Assembly (NCBI GenBank): GCA_012932295.1
Contig: JAAONU010000010.1
Coordinates: 20,782,047 to 20,846,046 of the forward strand
Direction: 5' to 3'
DNA length: 64,000 nucleotides
Origin: Cyclina sinensis
Lineage: Eukaryota; Mollusca; Bivalvia; Venerida; Veneridae
The notes under the pieces were generated by a model. It saw only the letters and a program-made list of their open reading frames with translations. It was not told the origin of the DNA and searched no databases. A program made the position numbers and the translations under genes. Below, piece by piece: positions 24,766 through 36,680 of this stretch (position 1 is the stretch's first letter; every line of letters begins with the position of its first letter).

Positions 24766-25202
24766 TCCTCCAAACACTGTTAGTCAAAATATAGATCTAT
24801 GGACTTTGATACAACTAATTTATAGTGAGCAGTTAAAATTCAACAGTGTATAACTAACATACGGTATTACTTTTTTTCTATATATTATTTATCAAAGTGT
24901 TTGAATAATTCTATATACGGCAACGATTGGGAATATATTTTCAGCTCTAACATTATAGTGAGTTTTACGATTCAAAGGAAAAGTTTTGAGATTTACTGGA
25001 TAGTTAGTGACATTATATAGAAAAAGGTATCTGGATTATAGAAAATCAGCTTATGTGCAGGTATCATTTGTTAATTGTTTTGCGAACTTTCAATTTATAC
25101 GGAATGTTTACGTGAATGATACTATTCATTATAAACGTACATAAAAGTGTTAATGAAAAGAATAGAAAAACAACTAACGACAACAAAGCTTCAGAAAATG
25201 CA

Positions 25203-25250
25203 GCTGTTGCTACAACCAAGGATCAATTTCACATTAAGCTGAGCAACAGC
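25203..25250. other. Conserved 9-bp-stem hairpin, copy B
   Basis: Paralogue of the hairpin at 19221-19268, with the same arms GCTGTTGCT and AGCAACAGC and the same 48-bp span. It could be a protein-binding site or an RNA stem. Function unknown. Confidence 0.5.
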
Positions 25251-28200
25251 GTTTGCTGTGTGCATTTACAGTAGATGTAGATCTGAACACCGTATTGCCT
25301 GAAACGTAGAATCTGTAGGGTTTAGGTCAAGAAGGATTATATAAGATCGATAAAGTGAAATGTAATGAATAATTAAACGAAAATCTTTTCTCTAAGTAAA
25401 AAAGAAAAAAGTATAAACGTATTTCATAATTATGATGAATTATATTAATAATATATAAATAAAACCGCTTAAGTTAACAAATGTGTGAAAATAATGAAAT
25501 ATGTTGGGATTTAATGAAAGATTTAACCACCATATTTCGCACGATCGCTTTTAAATCTTTCCTTTCTTTAAAAAGAAGAAATTCATTGGCCATATCGTTT
25601 GGTAAATTATTTTTCAGTGGTGTATTTATCATACAATTCTATATTTATTTAAGTTTCTTTCATACTCATAGTTGATTTTGAAGAAAGCGAAAATAAGCAT
25701 GATACATTTGTTTTATATGTTTGACGGCACAGCTTGGTCTTTGGTCAGCCAAAGTACACTTATATCCTCTGTCAGAAGTTGTTTCCTTGCATTTATTTCT
25801 AAAGTCAAATTCGCAAGTCGGCGTTTAATTAATAAGATGTTAAACTTTGAATTTTGTATGAAAACTTTAAGTTCTTTTTTTTTATCTTTTTAATGATAAA
25901 AACATTGCTGAATCCAGAACCGTTGTCATTTATATATCCTTTATATCATTAAACTAGTCATGGATCGTAGCAATATTCAAAATGAAATTCAGGGCCAGAT
26001 TCCATTGGGATGAATGTAATACATGTTTATTGAAATTCGAGGGTATATGCCAAACAGAAGGCTGATGCAACGTCTGCAATCTCGTGTTCTGATTATAATG
26101 TTGGTACCATTTATACGACGACGAAAGTCCATATTACCATCTTTGTGTGGTAAACTGATTTGTCATTACCAGTATAAGATATTTGGATCTCGACACCTTT
26201 TGAGAGCTTTTTTCATAAGGCCATTTCATAATTTTGAAAAACAAAAAATGTGAAAGCTCAATTATCATCTTGTTTGAAAGAAACAATCCTTTGACATAAC
26301 TTAACTTTCCTCAAGGACAAAACCAAATTAGTTCCCTTAAATAGCACAGAGTGAGAGATGCATCCCATATTTTTAGCGTTCATTATCAAACGAGTATATA
26401 CATGTAGTAACCTGTGTAAGTGTGTATATTAAAGTGTTAATGAAAATGATAGGCTGAATCAGTACTAATTGAAAATAGTTATAATTATCTTCACAGATGA
26501 ATTATATTGGAAATATAAATAGATGAATGTATTATTTTACCTTTTTGTCTAAATGCATTTTACTCACACTTGTTGGTCCAGCTACTCTATATCTCACAAA
26601 TATCTTGGTACTTTTATGTTGCTGTTTTCAGACAAGAAAGTGCATGCTATTTTTCTTGACATACCTTTTTTTTGAAGAAAGCACTGTTTAGATAGAAGTC
26701 ATATGACCAGATGTTCAATATAAAACGTATAGTCTACACTAATTCGAGGTTTTTCGCAGATATTTTGCTATTTGAGTTTTCTTAGACCTTATTTGGTAAC
26801 GGTAAAAGCAGTCTGAAACCTGAAGATTACACCAAAATTCGTAACAAAATGTTAAATAAAATTCCTTCTCACATATATACTATTACAGTTTGAAATTGAC
26901 TACGTTTATTACACGCTTGTCAATGTGATATTAGTCGAACACGTGCTGTACTCTTAATGTATTATTTCCATTTGCAAAATTAAATTATATTCCATTAAGT
27001 ATTGATGTTAATGGCGATTTTACATTGAAAATTTCATCATGTATAGCTCAAACACTCAGCCACATAGGGACAATTAAAAGCTTTTCAAATGAAAAAAAAA
27101 CCGCTTCAGGGCATTGAATTATGTCGTTATAACGGCTGTTCTTTATGTATAATCGTTTGCCGTGAATATGTATTTCATTTGTTGCCTGAATACATACTCT
27201 ATTCAAGCTCTACTATATTACGAAATGTTTCATAAAAGGTTCATTCATTTTAATGCAAGTTGATGGCATTGTATTTGTTATTGCAGATCTTCCAAGTTTC
27301 CTATTCTTTTTTAGACCTTTTATAGGAAACAGTGTTATAGTCATAGCAATGTACCGCATGTATTGCCTTTCGTTTAATACAGCATTTCGTCCTTTGAAAC
27401 TAATTTAAGTGTAAAGAGAACATTTCGAAAATCATAAAACCTTTACGAAAAGTGCAAGATTAAACAAACGGGAAGTGACAACAGCGATTTTCAGAAGCTT
27501 AATGATTGCCTTAATTTAATTACGCCAAATTATTTGAGCAGAAATTGAAACTTAAACAAGGCTTTATGCTGAAAACGTGCTAAATGACGTAAAACAAATT
27601 CTCCATTTTATTTTTTTTTCTTCCAATTTCCATTTTTCAATTTAAAAAAGTAACTGTTTTCAAGAGAAGATGAGTTAAGCGCTGAAAATATGTAAACCGT
27701 TGTGTGAAATGTCCATTTAGTGTTTTCTGCGCTTTCATTACCATTTCACAGTTTTATTAACGCGTCAACAACAAAACTATGCCTTTGCAAGAATACTTGT
27801 TCAATTACAATGTATGAAAATCAATATCATTTGTAGAGTAAACATTTTCTTTTAGCGAAGTAGAAAATACGAAAAAAGTGACAATGTTAAAATGTTTTCA
27901 CAAAATCTGCATAAAGGTGTGTATTTCATTTCTGTTTTTGTTGTTCAGAAGTACATGTTAATCGAGCATTTATGAACAAATTATATTGTGTTCACCCACA
28001 GAGAACGATTTTATCAAGATAACCAAGCTTATAATCTCAACGCAATAAACGAGCGAGCGTATATGGATGTCTGCGTGCCCAAGTACGAAAGGGTGTGTGC
28101 GTAAGAGAGTAAGTGATGGAATAACTAGATGGAAGGTTGAATGATTGAACGATTGTATAAATGAATGAATCAATTAATCAGTTAGCAAACGAAAAGACGA

Positions 28201-28413
28201 AACTAACGAATTTGTAAATTTACAAATTTACTTTCAGAGCCCTTAAAAGTTATTGTAAGTTATTAACTTACATATGCATTTTTAAACCTGTTTAAAGCTT
28301 TAACTCGATTGTATTTGTATTTTTCCTACGTCTTTGAACACACAAACAAAATAAGTTATCTGTCTACAGTGAGTGTTTCACACCAATCATGCTAACAAGT
28401 ATTCAAAGCACTC

Positions 28414-29161
28414 ACCCGGCAGTAGACCTCTTCAGATCAAACTGTATTGGCAGTATGTTACCCGGCAGTAACACCTCTTCAGATCAAACTGTATTGGCAG
28501 TCTGTTACCCGGCAGTAGACCTCTACAGATCAAACTGTATTGGCAGTCTGTTACCCGGCAGTAGACCTCTACAGATCAAACTGTATTGGCAGTCTGTTAC
28601 CCGGCAGTAGACCTCTACAGATCAAACTGTATTGGCAGTCTGTTACCCGGCAGTAGACCTCTACAGATCAAACTGTATTGGCAGTCTGTTACCCGGCAGT
28701 AGACCTCTACAGATCAAACTGTATTGGCAGTCTGTTACCCGGCAGTAGACCTCTACAGATCAAACTGTATTGGCAGTCTGTTACCCGGCAGTAGACCTCT
28801 ACAGATCAAACTGTATTGGCAGTCTGTTACGTTACCCGGCAGTAGATCAAACTGTATTGGCAGTCTGTTACCCGGCAGTAGACCTCTACAGATCAAACTG
28901 TATTGGCAGTCTGTTACCCGGCAGTAGACCTCTACAGATCAAACTGTATTGGCAGTCTGTTACCCGGCAGTAGATCAAACTGTATTGGCAGTCTGTTACC
29001 CGGCAGTAGATCAAACTGTATTGGCAGTCTGTTACCCGGCAGTAGACCTCTACAGATCATACTGTATTGGCAGTCTGTTACCCGGCAGTAGATCAAACTG
29101 TGTTGGCGGTCTGTTACCCGGCAGTAGACCTCTACAGATCAAACTGTATTGGCAGTCTGAG
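28414..29161. repeat. 17-unit minisatellite with 46-bp and 36-bp units
   Basis: Seventeen direct units begin with ACCCGGCAGTAGA (unit 2 has ACCCGGCAGTAACA) at 28414, 28460, 28507, 28553, 28599, 28645, 28691, 28737, 28783, 28834, 28870, 28916, 28962, 28998, 29034, 29080 and 29116. Most are 46 bp. Units at 28834, 28962, 28998 and 29080 lack 10 bp (between GTAGA and TCAAACTG) and are 36 bp. Unit 2 is 47 bp, and unit 9 is 51 bp through a GTTAC duplication. Units are nearly identical. The several overlapping open frames here are artefacts of the repeat. There are no unique spacers, so it is not a CRISPR array. Confidence 0.97.
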
Positions 29162-30254
29162 ACGGCATATTGCCAGGTACAAGATTGCTTATGTTTGGAC
29201 TTCAGAAGTTTGTCTCAATACGCCATTAACTCTAATTTGTGCTTGGAAATGGCATTTATTAGTACCACACAACATACTGTACTGCTTCTAAAAGCTTTTT
29301 GTTATGGTTTCCTGTTGTTTTTGTCTAAGATATGACCTTTCTATACAGTTTCGTTGCATCGGTATAATTTTGCTGAAATGTTGCTAAGCTTTTCTTGTTA
29401 CATTATACATTTCGTGTCCTTGTTTAAGTATGATTTTGGTGAACTACTACCTGTTATATCAATCTGTTGACGTGGTTTCCCTGATGCCGTATGTGCTACA
29501 GTTATTACTAGTTTTTGTTATCTATATTGTTTTCTTGTGCACTTGTGGTGTTTTGCAAAAAAATATTTCGCTCTAGCTTTATCAATATGACCTTGTATTA
29601 GGTGTAATATTGCTAAAAATAATGCATGATATTTATTGATATGGTGTCATGGTTTTGTTATAATCTATCACATTTTTTTCTCGTTACATGCTACCTTCTA
29701 TAATTTTAAAAGGCTGTATAAGACTTCAAGTACCACTGCTATAATATAATAATATATAAATATATATAATAATGTTTCCGTCTGCAAGCCACTTCCTCTA
29801 AATTTTGGTCTAAATCCGTCTTAATTTTCAAATAAAAAATGAATTTAAATAACCGTTACTAGCTTGACTGATTTCCTCACAGTAGGCTGAAATGTACAAT
29901 ATAATTTAAGATTAACATGACAGCTGTTGCATCTTAAAGGTATTAAATCGTAATGCCTAACAGTGTCATTAGATGTGCAATTTGTTTTTTGAATACTTGT
30001 AGCCTTTTAAGAACAGCTTGACTGCAATTGCTATAGACACAAAAATATAGACATATTCAATGAAAATGAAATGACTAATTGTTTACATTTTACGTATTAA
30101 TTTTAAAGTATATACAATTAATAATGTTCTCATGATTAAACTTCTGACTTTTAGATTGTACGTACTATTTCTTAACTTGATTTACGAGGAAGGAATTACC
30201 TGAGACATAAATTCCATTGCTAGAACATGTAAACTTAGTCACATGTTGAATTTA
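29162..30254. other. No gene seen
   Basis: AT-rich sequence between the minisatellite and the third unit of the triplication. Nothing recognised. Confidence 0.45.
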
Positions 30255-30264
30255 CGTGTTTGCT

Positions 30265-30420
30265 TAAGGAAACGCCTTGGCTGCTACTCGTACCCAGGAC
30301 TTCGCAAACAAGCGCACAGTATAAACGCTAACCTATCTAGTACGCAAACACGTTCATTCTGGTATTAAAGGCAAATACGGCAACCATTTTTTTCTTGACT
30401 TGTAACTGGACAAGAAAAGT
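30265..30420 (-). repeat. tRNA-like module in the triplicated region, copy C
   Basis: Paralogue of 23090-23290. The minus strand reads TAGATAGGTTAGCGTT, then TGGGTACGAGTAG, in A-box and B-box positions. It is more decayed than copy B. Confidence 0.38.
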
Positions 30421-30564
30421 ATGTAAATAGCTTATTAAAACTTTTTTTTTCATATCTATCGATACAACTTACACATAATACAAAATCTCTTGACATTCCA
30501 GTAATGCAAAGCAGTTGAATTTGGACACATTATTAAGCACATATACAACAATCAGTGTTGCTAT

Positions 30565-30770
30565 TTTATGCAAATAGTTCCCCATGTTATATGTTCGTAC
30601 TGTAGTTTCTAAATATTCAGTAGAAACAAATTTGAATTCAGTTGTTGTAAATTGCTTCAAAATATTGAGTTTTCTTTTAATTTTGTCCCTAGAGGTATAA
30701 ATGAATTAGAAGACAAAATTAAATTAGACATTGAATGGAGTAGAAATTTATCTTCGCATACATTCAAAAT
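30565..30770 (-). pseudogene. Decayed paralogue of the 23434-23706 frame
   Basis: Nucleotide similarity to the 3' part of the candidate exon in copy B is visible ('attttatgcaaa', 'ttaattttgt', 'aaatgaattagaagacaaa', 'tcttcgc'). The reading frame contains stops and indels and the signal-peptide part is not preserved. Either the gene died here or the copy B frame was never a gene. Confidence 0.3.
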
Positions 30771-31735
30771 ACAACTGTAATGAATTTGATGAGATTCATT
30801 TTGTCATATTTAAGCCTACATTTCCCATAACTTGCATCGAAACGTTTTCTTTTAAACTGAAGGATGTAACATCACGTTTGTTTAATAGGTTATATTTCAT
30901 ATAACAAAATAGGTTAAAGAGTTTGGAATGTAAATAATTCGATGTTTTGTACATCAGTTGCAGTTTTACAAATAATCAAGTTGGTAAATTTGAAAATGGC
31001 CAGATATTGAAATATTTGAGAAATATATTTTTCACTTAATCGATCTTGTATATACTCAGCTTTAGAAAATCAAAAATTCAACGGGTAATGTCATAATGAC
31101 CATTAGTCTCACTATTTCGCCTCCGAAGGTGAACCCATTTTACAATCTGATATTTTATTGTTGTTCACCTTCTACGTCTCACTTTGATCTGCATCTGGCT
31201 AAGCGGACTCGCCCAATCGTAGGCGATTGGGCACTTTTTATGGCTCGTTTGTCCAACAGTTCACAGAGTTTAAGGCAAAAATGATAAAAATATGATAAAA
31301 TATGATATCTTAATTCATACCTGATCCTGTAATCCGAGAAAACACACAAATACATAAGTATAGAACTGAAACACTTATTTCGTACCTGATTTATCCACCA
31401 TTTTATTCAAAATTTGGCAATCGGAATACTCGGTGTTCTAGGTAATAAGTTAACTAGGGTAGGGTAAAGAATCTACCGAATAATATCCGCTCAGTTATAT
31501 GCAGTTTAGAATTAGGCTTAAAGGTTGAACAACTAAAAAATATCAGAATTATAAAATGGGTTCAACACTTTAAGCTTAATTAATTAGGCTAAATGACCAT
31601 GTACACTTCTTACTCACGTACAATTGTATGTGAATTTTAAAACTGTCAAAGTTGTGACAATAAATAACAATTTATCCTCTCTCAGCAAACACACTGGTAT
31701 TAGTTAAATCATTAGTTAATTGACTGACTGATTGA

Positions 31736-31795
31736 TTCATTCATTCGTTCATTCATTCACTCATTCATTCATTCATTCATTCATTCATCCATTCC
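31736..31795. repeat. (TTCA)n microsatellite
   Basis: About 15 tetranucleotides with a few substitutions (ttcg, ctca). The complementary (TGAA)n array lies ~0.7 kb downstream. Confidence 0.95.
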
Positions 31796-32436
31796 TTTAT
31801 TGATTGATTGGTTGATTTATTTATTTATTGATTGAGCTTTTTCTGTTTATCTGCTTGCCTTTTTCAAAGACACCGACAACTGCACTTTTTACTGTTCGTT
31901 ATTTCCAAGATTGAACAGAGTTTAATTGAATTTGAATTCTGAATTTGATTGATTTTCCTCTCAGCCTTTTTTTCATATATAAAAAATACAGTTGTGAACA
32001 AGATTGAAATCAACATTAAAAAGACTATTGGACTAATATTTTTTTCCAAACGATTAATATTTATTGTAAAACTTTTTGAGATGATATGCCATTTATTAGA
32101 ATTATCATTATAGCCATCTGTACTCATTTTTCAAACTGATAAAATATTGATATTGCCATAACACAATGCTATCTTTAATATCTACTGACAGATATAGTGT
32201 TAATAATTAATTTCAAAAATTGTTGATAATAATTAGAATCATTCCATTTGTGATTGCACATTGCAGAGACATATATTAAAATTCTATTATTTATAAAAAA
32301 GTGGTAATTATCTCGAACTTTTAATAGGCTTCCTAGTTTTGCGAGAGTATTGAAGAGCATAATATATATAACGAAAGAAAAAAACCAACAAACGTCAAGA
32401 AGAAGAAAAAAACAGTAGCAAATAGAAAGATGGATG

Positions 32437-32528
32437 TATGAATGAATGAATGAATGAATGAATGAATGAATGAATGAATGAATGAATGAATGAAAATGAA
32501 TGAATGAATGAATGAATGAATGAATGAA
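32437..32528. repeat. (TGAA)n microsatellite
   Basis: About 22 tetranucleotides with one aaatg interruption. It is the reverse complement of the array at 31736-31795. It produces a false minus-strand protein rich in HSFI repeats. Confidence 0.97.
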
Positions 32529-33020
32529 AAAAACAACGATGAAACAGAAATTAGAATTAGCAGTTTGATGTTGATTTCTTCCTTTGTTCTGTTTTCGGTT
32601 TTGTTGTTGTTGCTTTTCGTGCTTTTGTTTTTTTAACAGGAAATTACAAGATATTCGAACAATATGCATGTCTTTAAAACGGTTATTCATTTAAAAAGAA
32701 GTTAAGTGATCATTAAACATATATTTTCTGCGTTGATTTTTGAAAGAATAACATACGCAAAATGGTTATTCATAAATTGAAATGCGGTTATTTACACTTT
32801 ATAGAATGTACCAGCTCTTTTTGGATTATACTTTAAAATGAACAGTTAATTTAATTACTTAAGATCTATGCGCTGAAATGATATGTTTCCATTTGCCAAA
32901 TTAAATTATAACCAACAAAAGTATAAAATATTATTCATATATTCAGTATACGATATAAAATTTATTTTTGTTTCAAATGAAACAATACCCGAGGACATTA
33001 AATTTCATTACCGTAATGGA

Positions 33021-34357
33021 CCTTGTTAAGTGTAGAATCAAATTTTATTAATTTATTTGTATCTAAAAATAGCAAGTTCTAGAAGTGTGTCGTTGTCAGC
33101 TAGTCATAATTAGTGTTGTGCGTTTCTCTCTGAGTTTATTTATCGTCGGTACCGGTTGCCTATATGACAGACACCCCCTGCAGAGATTAGTTATTTTATG
33201 TGGTGGGGGATAGTGCAAGATACAAACAACATTCCACTCTAGAGACACCCCTGGTTCTTTTTCATGCTCAGTGTATAGCACTGATATATGGATCTTCGGT
33301 TTTACGTCTCATCCGAAAGACAATTAGTAATGTTAGTGGAGGAGCGGGTGATCGATCTCGGAATATAAGTGTCCACCTCACACCACACCACACCGGTGAC
33401 AGCCGTTAGATGTATGACATAATTTTGTCGATACAGCCTACACGCGGCAAAAAATTTGAAACTGTATAATAATCTTAGAAGCCTACAGAAAACAAAAATG
33501 TCACTCGTTTCTAATAAGTTTTACAAAACTTGTAAATGTTATAGGATTATATATATCACAAGTAGAACGTGAAAGTTAATTTCTAAAATCAGATTGCATT
33601 GCTTTGTAGCGTAATGTCGAAAAAATCTTGCTTTGTAGGCAGATTATTAGGAAAATAGTCATTTTAAACATTTTGCATAAACATTTCTTCGCTTCAATTA
33701 TCCTGTCGTTCTGTTGTACTTCTTGCACATTAAACAACTTCAAAATTCCTACACTTTTTATGAAAAGACATAAATTAACTATCAATTTCTTTATAACATT
33801 CCAAAGACACTACTTTCATTCCCATGCTCAGTGCATCGGATCTTAGGTTTAACGTTTCCTAAGTAAAAATCGATGTATACATCAGAACTATTGTGTGGTT
33901 AAGCGCAATTAAATATTTAAATCTTCAGATAACTGTCTCAAGAGGTTCGTACAAATTAAAGACAGGATGAGATAATTGAATACAAAATTGAAACTAAAGT
34001 GCATCTGTCTCAGCATATGTTATGCTCAATTTCTCTTCTTGTGTTGACTATCAGTTTAAGTAAACAGGCTGCTATAAAACCCGATTATCAAAGGGGAATA
34101 TGTACCTTTAAAATCTACTGTCACAGTGTCTCTGGATTATTTTCAACGTTCATTTCGTCTGTAAAGAATTGTTATGATATAAAATTTTATATGTAACGAC
34201 TTTGATAGCTGATAGCATGTGTATATCAAAAAACTAAATATAATGGTCATTCGTACCTCTGTAACTTTAAATTGATATTTCGTAACTTGTATAGCAACGA
34301 TAATGTTGTATTTTAAAAGTGCAGTAATACAATGACAAAAGATTGTCCATGTTTTTC
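33021..34357. other. No gene seen; short internal similarity
   Basis: 'catgctcagtgtatagcac..ggatcttcggttttacg' near 33264 resembles 'catgctcagtgcatcggatcttaggtttaacg' near 33822, so a small dispersed repeat may be present twice. The segment 33230-33400 has above-average GC and may be a repeat fragment. No coding pattern. Confidence 0.35.
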
Positions 34358-34432
34358 TGTTTTTTTTGTTGTTGTTGTTGTTTTTTTTTTTTTTTTTTTT
34401 TTTTTTTGTTTTTTTTTTTTTTGTTTTTTTTT
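34358..34432. repeat. Poly(T) with GTT interruptions
   Basis: A ~75-bp T-rich tract with (GTT)n and single G interruptions. The lysine/glutamine-rich minus-strand frame across it is spurious. Confidence 0.95.
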
Positions 34433-35856
34433 ACGAAACATCTTTTTTCAGCGACTTTATTCATTTCAGTAAGTTCATATTTTTTTAGAAAAGTGTGTTA
34501 ATAGTAGTCAGTTGGTTTGCCTAAGGGAAAAGAATATGAAATAGGAATATAATGCTTTTTTTCCAGCAAACCATAAACATTGAACGCTTCTTTGTGATAT
34601 GAAGACAGCGAATCGAATTTCAATCGGCACCCTCTAAAGGTATCATACTATCTAAAGTGGAGAATATTGTAACAGAGAAATTCACAATAAAATGACTAAA
34701 TGTTTAGTCTCCTCTTTGGCTGTAAACTCCGTGTTATATCACATGATACATAACAAAACCAGTGACGCTTGAAATGCCTTATCAACTTGAGTGTCTTCGA
34801 CATATCTCGTGAAAGGATTTTATCTCCCTACAAACGTTCAAACGTAAGCAATAATGTCTGTGGAAACAGTATTTCACACCATTTCATATTGGTTTTTAGC
34901 AGTTCCTCTTGGCATTGTCTTTATTACGATTAATATTCCGAATAATATTTATGGATTTGATATTACTTTCGCGTCCTTTGTTCATAACAAAAAGTGATGG
35001 AAACTAGATATTAAACTAGATATTAAGAAATTGCTATCTCCCTAAATATTAACGCATGAATCATAGTTCAGCTATAAACTGCCTTCCCTAGTAAGAAGGT
35101 TCCATTTGCTGCTCTGTCGACGTTTTTTTTTTAAGACCTTTAATGGATAGAATTCTGGCACATTCACTAATTATGTTGATATTGTTAACCATTGATAGCA
35201 CCGTAACCTTACTAATTATCCTAAAAATAACAAGGTGATATAAAATTCATACATAGATGAATATATCTTGTCATATAATTTTCGAAACAATGCCCGCTTA
35301 TCACAATAAATCACCTTTATCATTTTTCATATGTCGATCTAAGAGAAGAATGATTGAATAATAAATAATTAAATAACTATGAGCAATGCTAAAAGGCTGT
35401 TTCTTCAAGTTCTCTATAAATATTTGATCGGAATTATTATGAATAGTTAAAAGCTACTGTATAGGGTTATCAATACATCCATCCATCCATTCATCCAATT
35501 ACACAGCAACATATCCATCAATCAGTTCTCAAATACATACTCATATTTCTAAATCTGCGTAACAAATAGTCAGACAGTACAAGTTAATATCAATAGAAGT
35601 CACGAGATTTTCAAATTAAGTAGTATTTTAGATATATGCCACTGAAATTAAAATTCTAAAATGCGAATAAAACTAATGTAAAGACTGAAAATTACGACCA
35701 GTTCTACAAAGATGAATTAAAAAATGCCACGCTTATAGAATTTTAATGTAAGTGTTCAAAAAACCTGATTGCATGACAGGCAAGATAAATGCTGTAATTA
35801 CAGTTATGTTTTAGAATTTATGTTTATTGGAACTTCAGAAATACATTAGAAAGAAA
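34433..35856. other. No gene seen
   Basis: AT-rich. A short (ATCC)n-like stretch occurs near 35476-35500. Nothing else recognised. Confidence 0.45.
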
Positions 35857-36075
35857 ATAAGGAAGGAAAGAAAGAAAGAAAGAAAGAATGAGAAACGAAA
35901 ATGAGGGAAGAAAGAAAAAAGAAAGAAAAAAAAAAGGATTAGGTATAAAAAAGAAAAGAAAACAGGAAGAAGGCTACAAAATAAGGAGATTAAGCGAAAT
36001 AATGAAAAAATGAAAGAAGAAAAAACAAAGACAAAAAGAAAAGAAGAAAACGGACGGAAAAAAGAAAGGAAGTTT
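35857..36075. repeat. Long polypurine tract, (GAAA)n-rich
   Basis: About 215 bp of almost pure A/G on the plus strand, starting with (GAAA)n and degenerating to mixed GAA/AAAAG words. Pyrimidines are rare. The phenylalanine/serine-rich minus-strand frame at 35835-36179 is an artefact. Confidence 0.93.
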
Positions 36076-36243
36076 CTTTTAAAATTCTTAACGAAATAGC
36101 AAACAAAGACAATTGTATTCAATGGTCTGAGCTGATGAAGAAATATTAGCACGAAATCAGATATCTTGATGAAACACATTTTTTCTCCATTTCCAATTTC
36201 TCTTCGAGTTTTGTTAATTGTTTCTATTATTGAACAATTTATT

Positions 36244-36680
36244 TTAAAGCGACTGACTCAAAGAATTTAGTTGATTTTTTTTTTCTTCAAAATTTAAGAA
36301 CAGTTAAAACACTATGTAAAAAACATAATATTGTACTTCTATATACCACTGAAAACTGAAAAAAAAAAGTTTTGATATAGCCAGGATTCAAACCCATGAC
36401 CTTTCGGACAGTAAAACGGAGAGCGACGATGTACACCACTGAGCCACGGCGTCTACTTATAAGTTTCGTCCAAATTAATGTTATATCTAAACTATCTACC
36501 CCTTGACTATCGGGGTAAATTTTTTACCGATAAAAGTGCGTAAAACTTTATATTCTGAGGGTTTTCTGTAAGAAAAATGAGTCACTAACTTAGTTAAGAT
36601 ATGCAGCAAGAATTTCAAGATGTATAAACATTTTTTCTTTTTGTTTCATCGTCGGCCCATGTGTGAGTCAGTCGCTTTAA
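36244..36680 (-). mobile_element. TTAA-flanked TIR element with internal tRNA-like module
   Basis: The ends are TTAAAGCGACTGACTCA and its exact complement, with TTAA at each border, over 437 bp. In the middle the minus strand carries a tRNA-like segment (36452-36381). The A-box TGGCTCAGTGG is at 36446-36436 and the B-box GGTTTGAATCC at 36394-36384. The spacing of about 40 nt between boxes is normal for a tRNA with a short variable arm. The element at 46369-46818 is the same family in the opposite orientation, shared also in the segment 'ggggtagata'. No transposase. Confidence 0.88.

Larger units (their letters stand above)
15600..33020. repeat. Old direct triplication, 6-7 kb period
   Basis: Homologous blocks recur in the same order and orientation. 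Copies A and B: 16672-16760 with 24199-24290; 18641-18900 with 24507-24765; 18990-19110 with 24950-25060; 19200-19400 with 25190-25370; 20660-20730 with 26670-26740; 21236-21530 with 26880-27150; 21880-22090 with 27430-27620. Copies B and C: 23090-23290 with 30255-30420; 23430-23590 with 30565-30770; 26880-27150 with 32860-33015. Identity is roughly 65-80% by eye in the best blocks, so the event is old. The minus-strand orientation of promoter-like and exon-like parts suggests that a small gene was multiplied. Confidence 0.72.

Noticed and set aside
28389..29335. Several overlapping open frames with repeated LLPGSR / AVCYPAVD peptides, and a CRISPR-like look
   Set aside because: They are read-through of the 46/36-bp minisatellite in different frames. 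Units are contiguous with no unique spacers, and the host is an animal.
32175..32690. 171-codon minus-strand frame with HSFI repeats
   Set aside because: Generated by the (TGAA)n microsatellite. Flanks show no protein pattern.
33096..33409. Overlapping plus/minus frames of 61-69 codons in a GC-richer patch
   Set aside because: No recognisable motif. The patch looks like a repeat fragment (partial echo near 33822).
34267..34464. Lys/Gln-rich minus-strand frame
   Set aside because: Generated by the poly(T)/GTT tract.
35835..36179. 114-codon minus-strand frame rich in Phe/Ser
   Set aside because: Generated by the polypurine tract.
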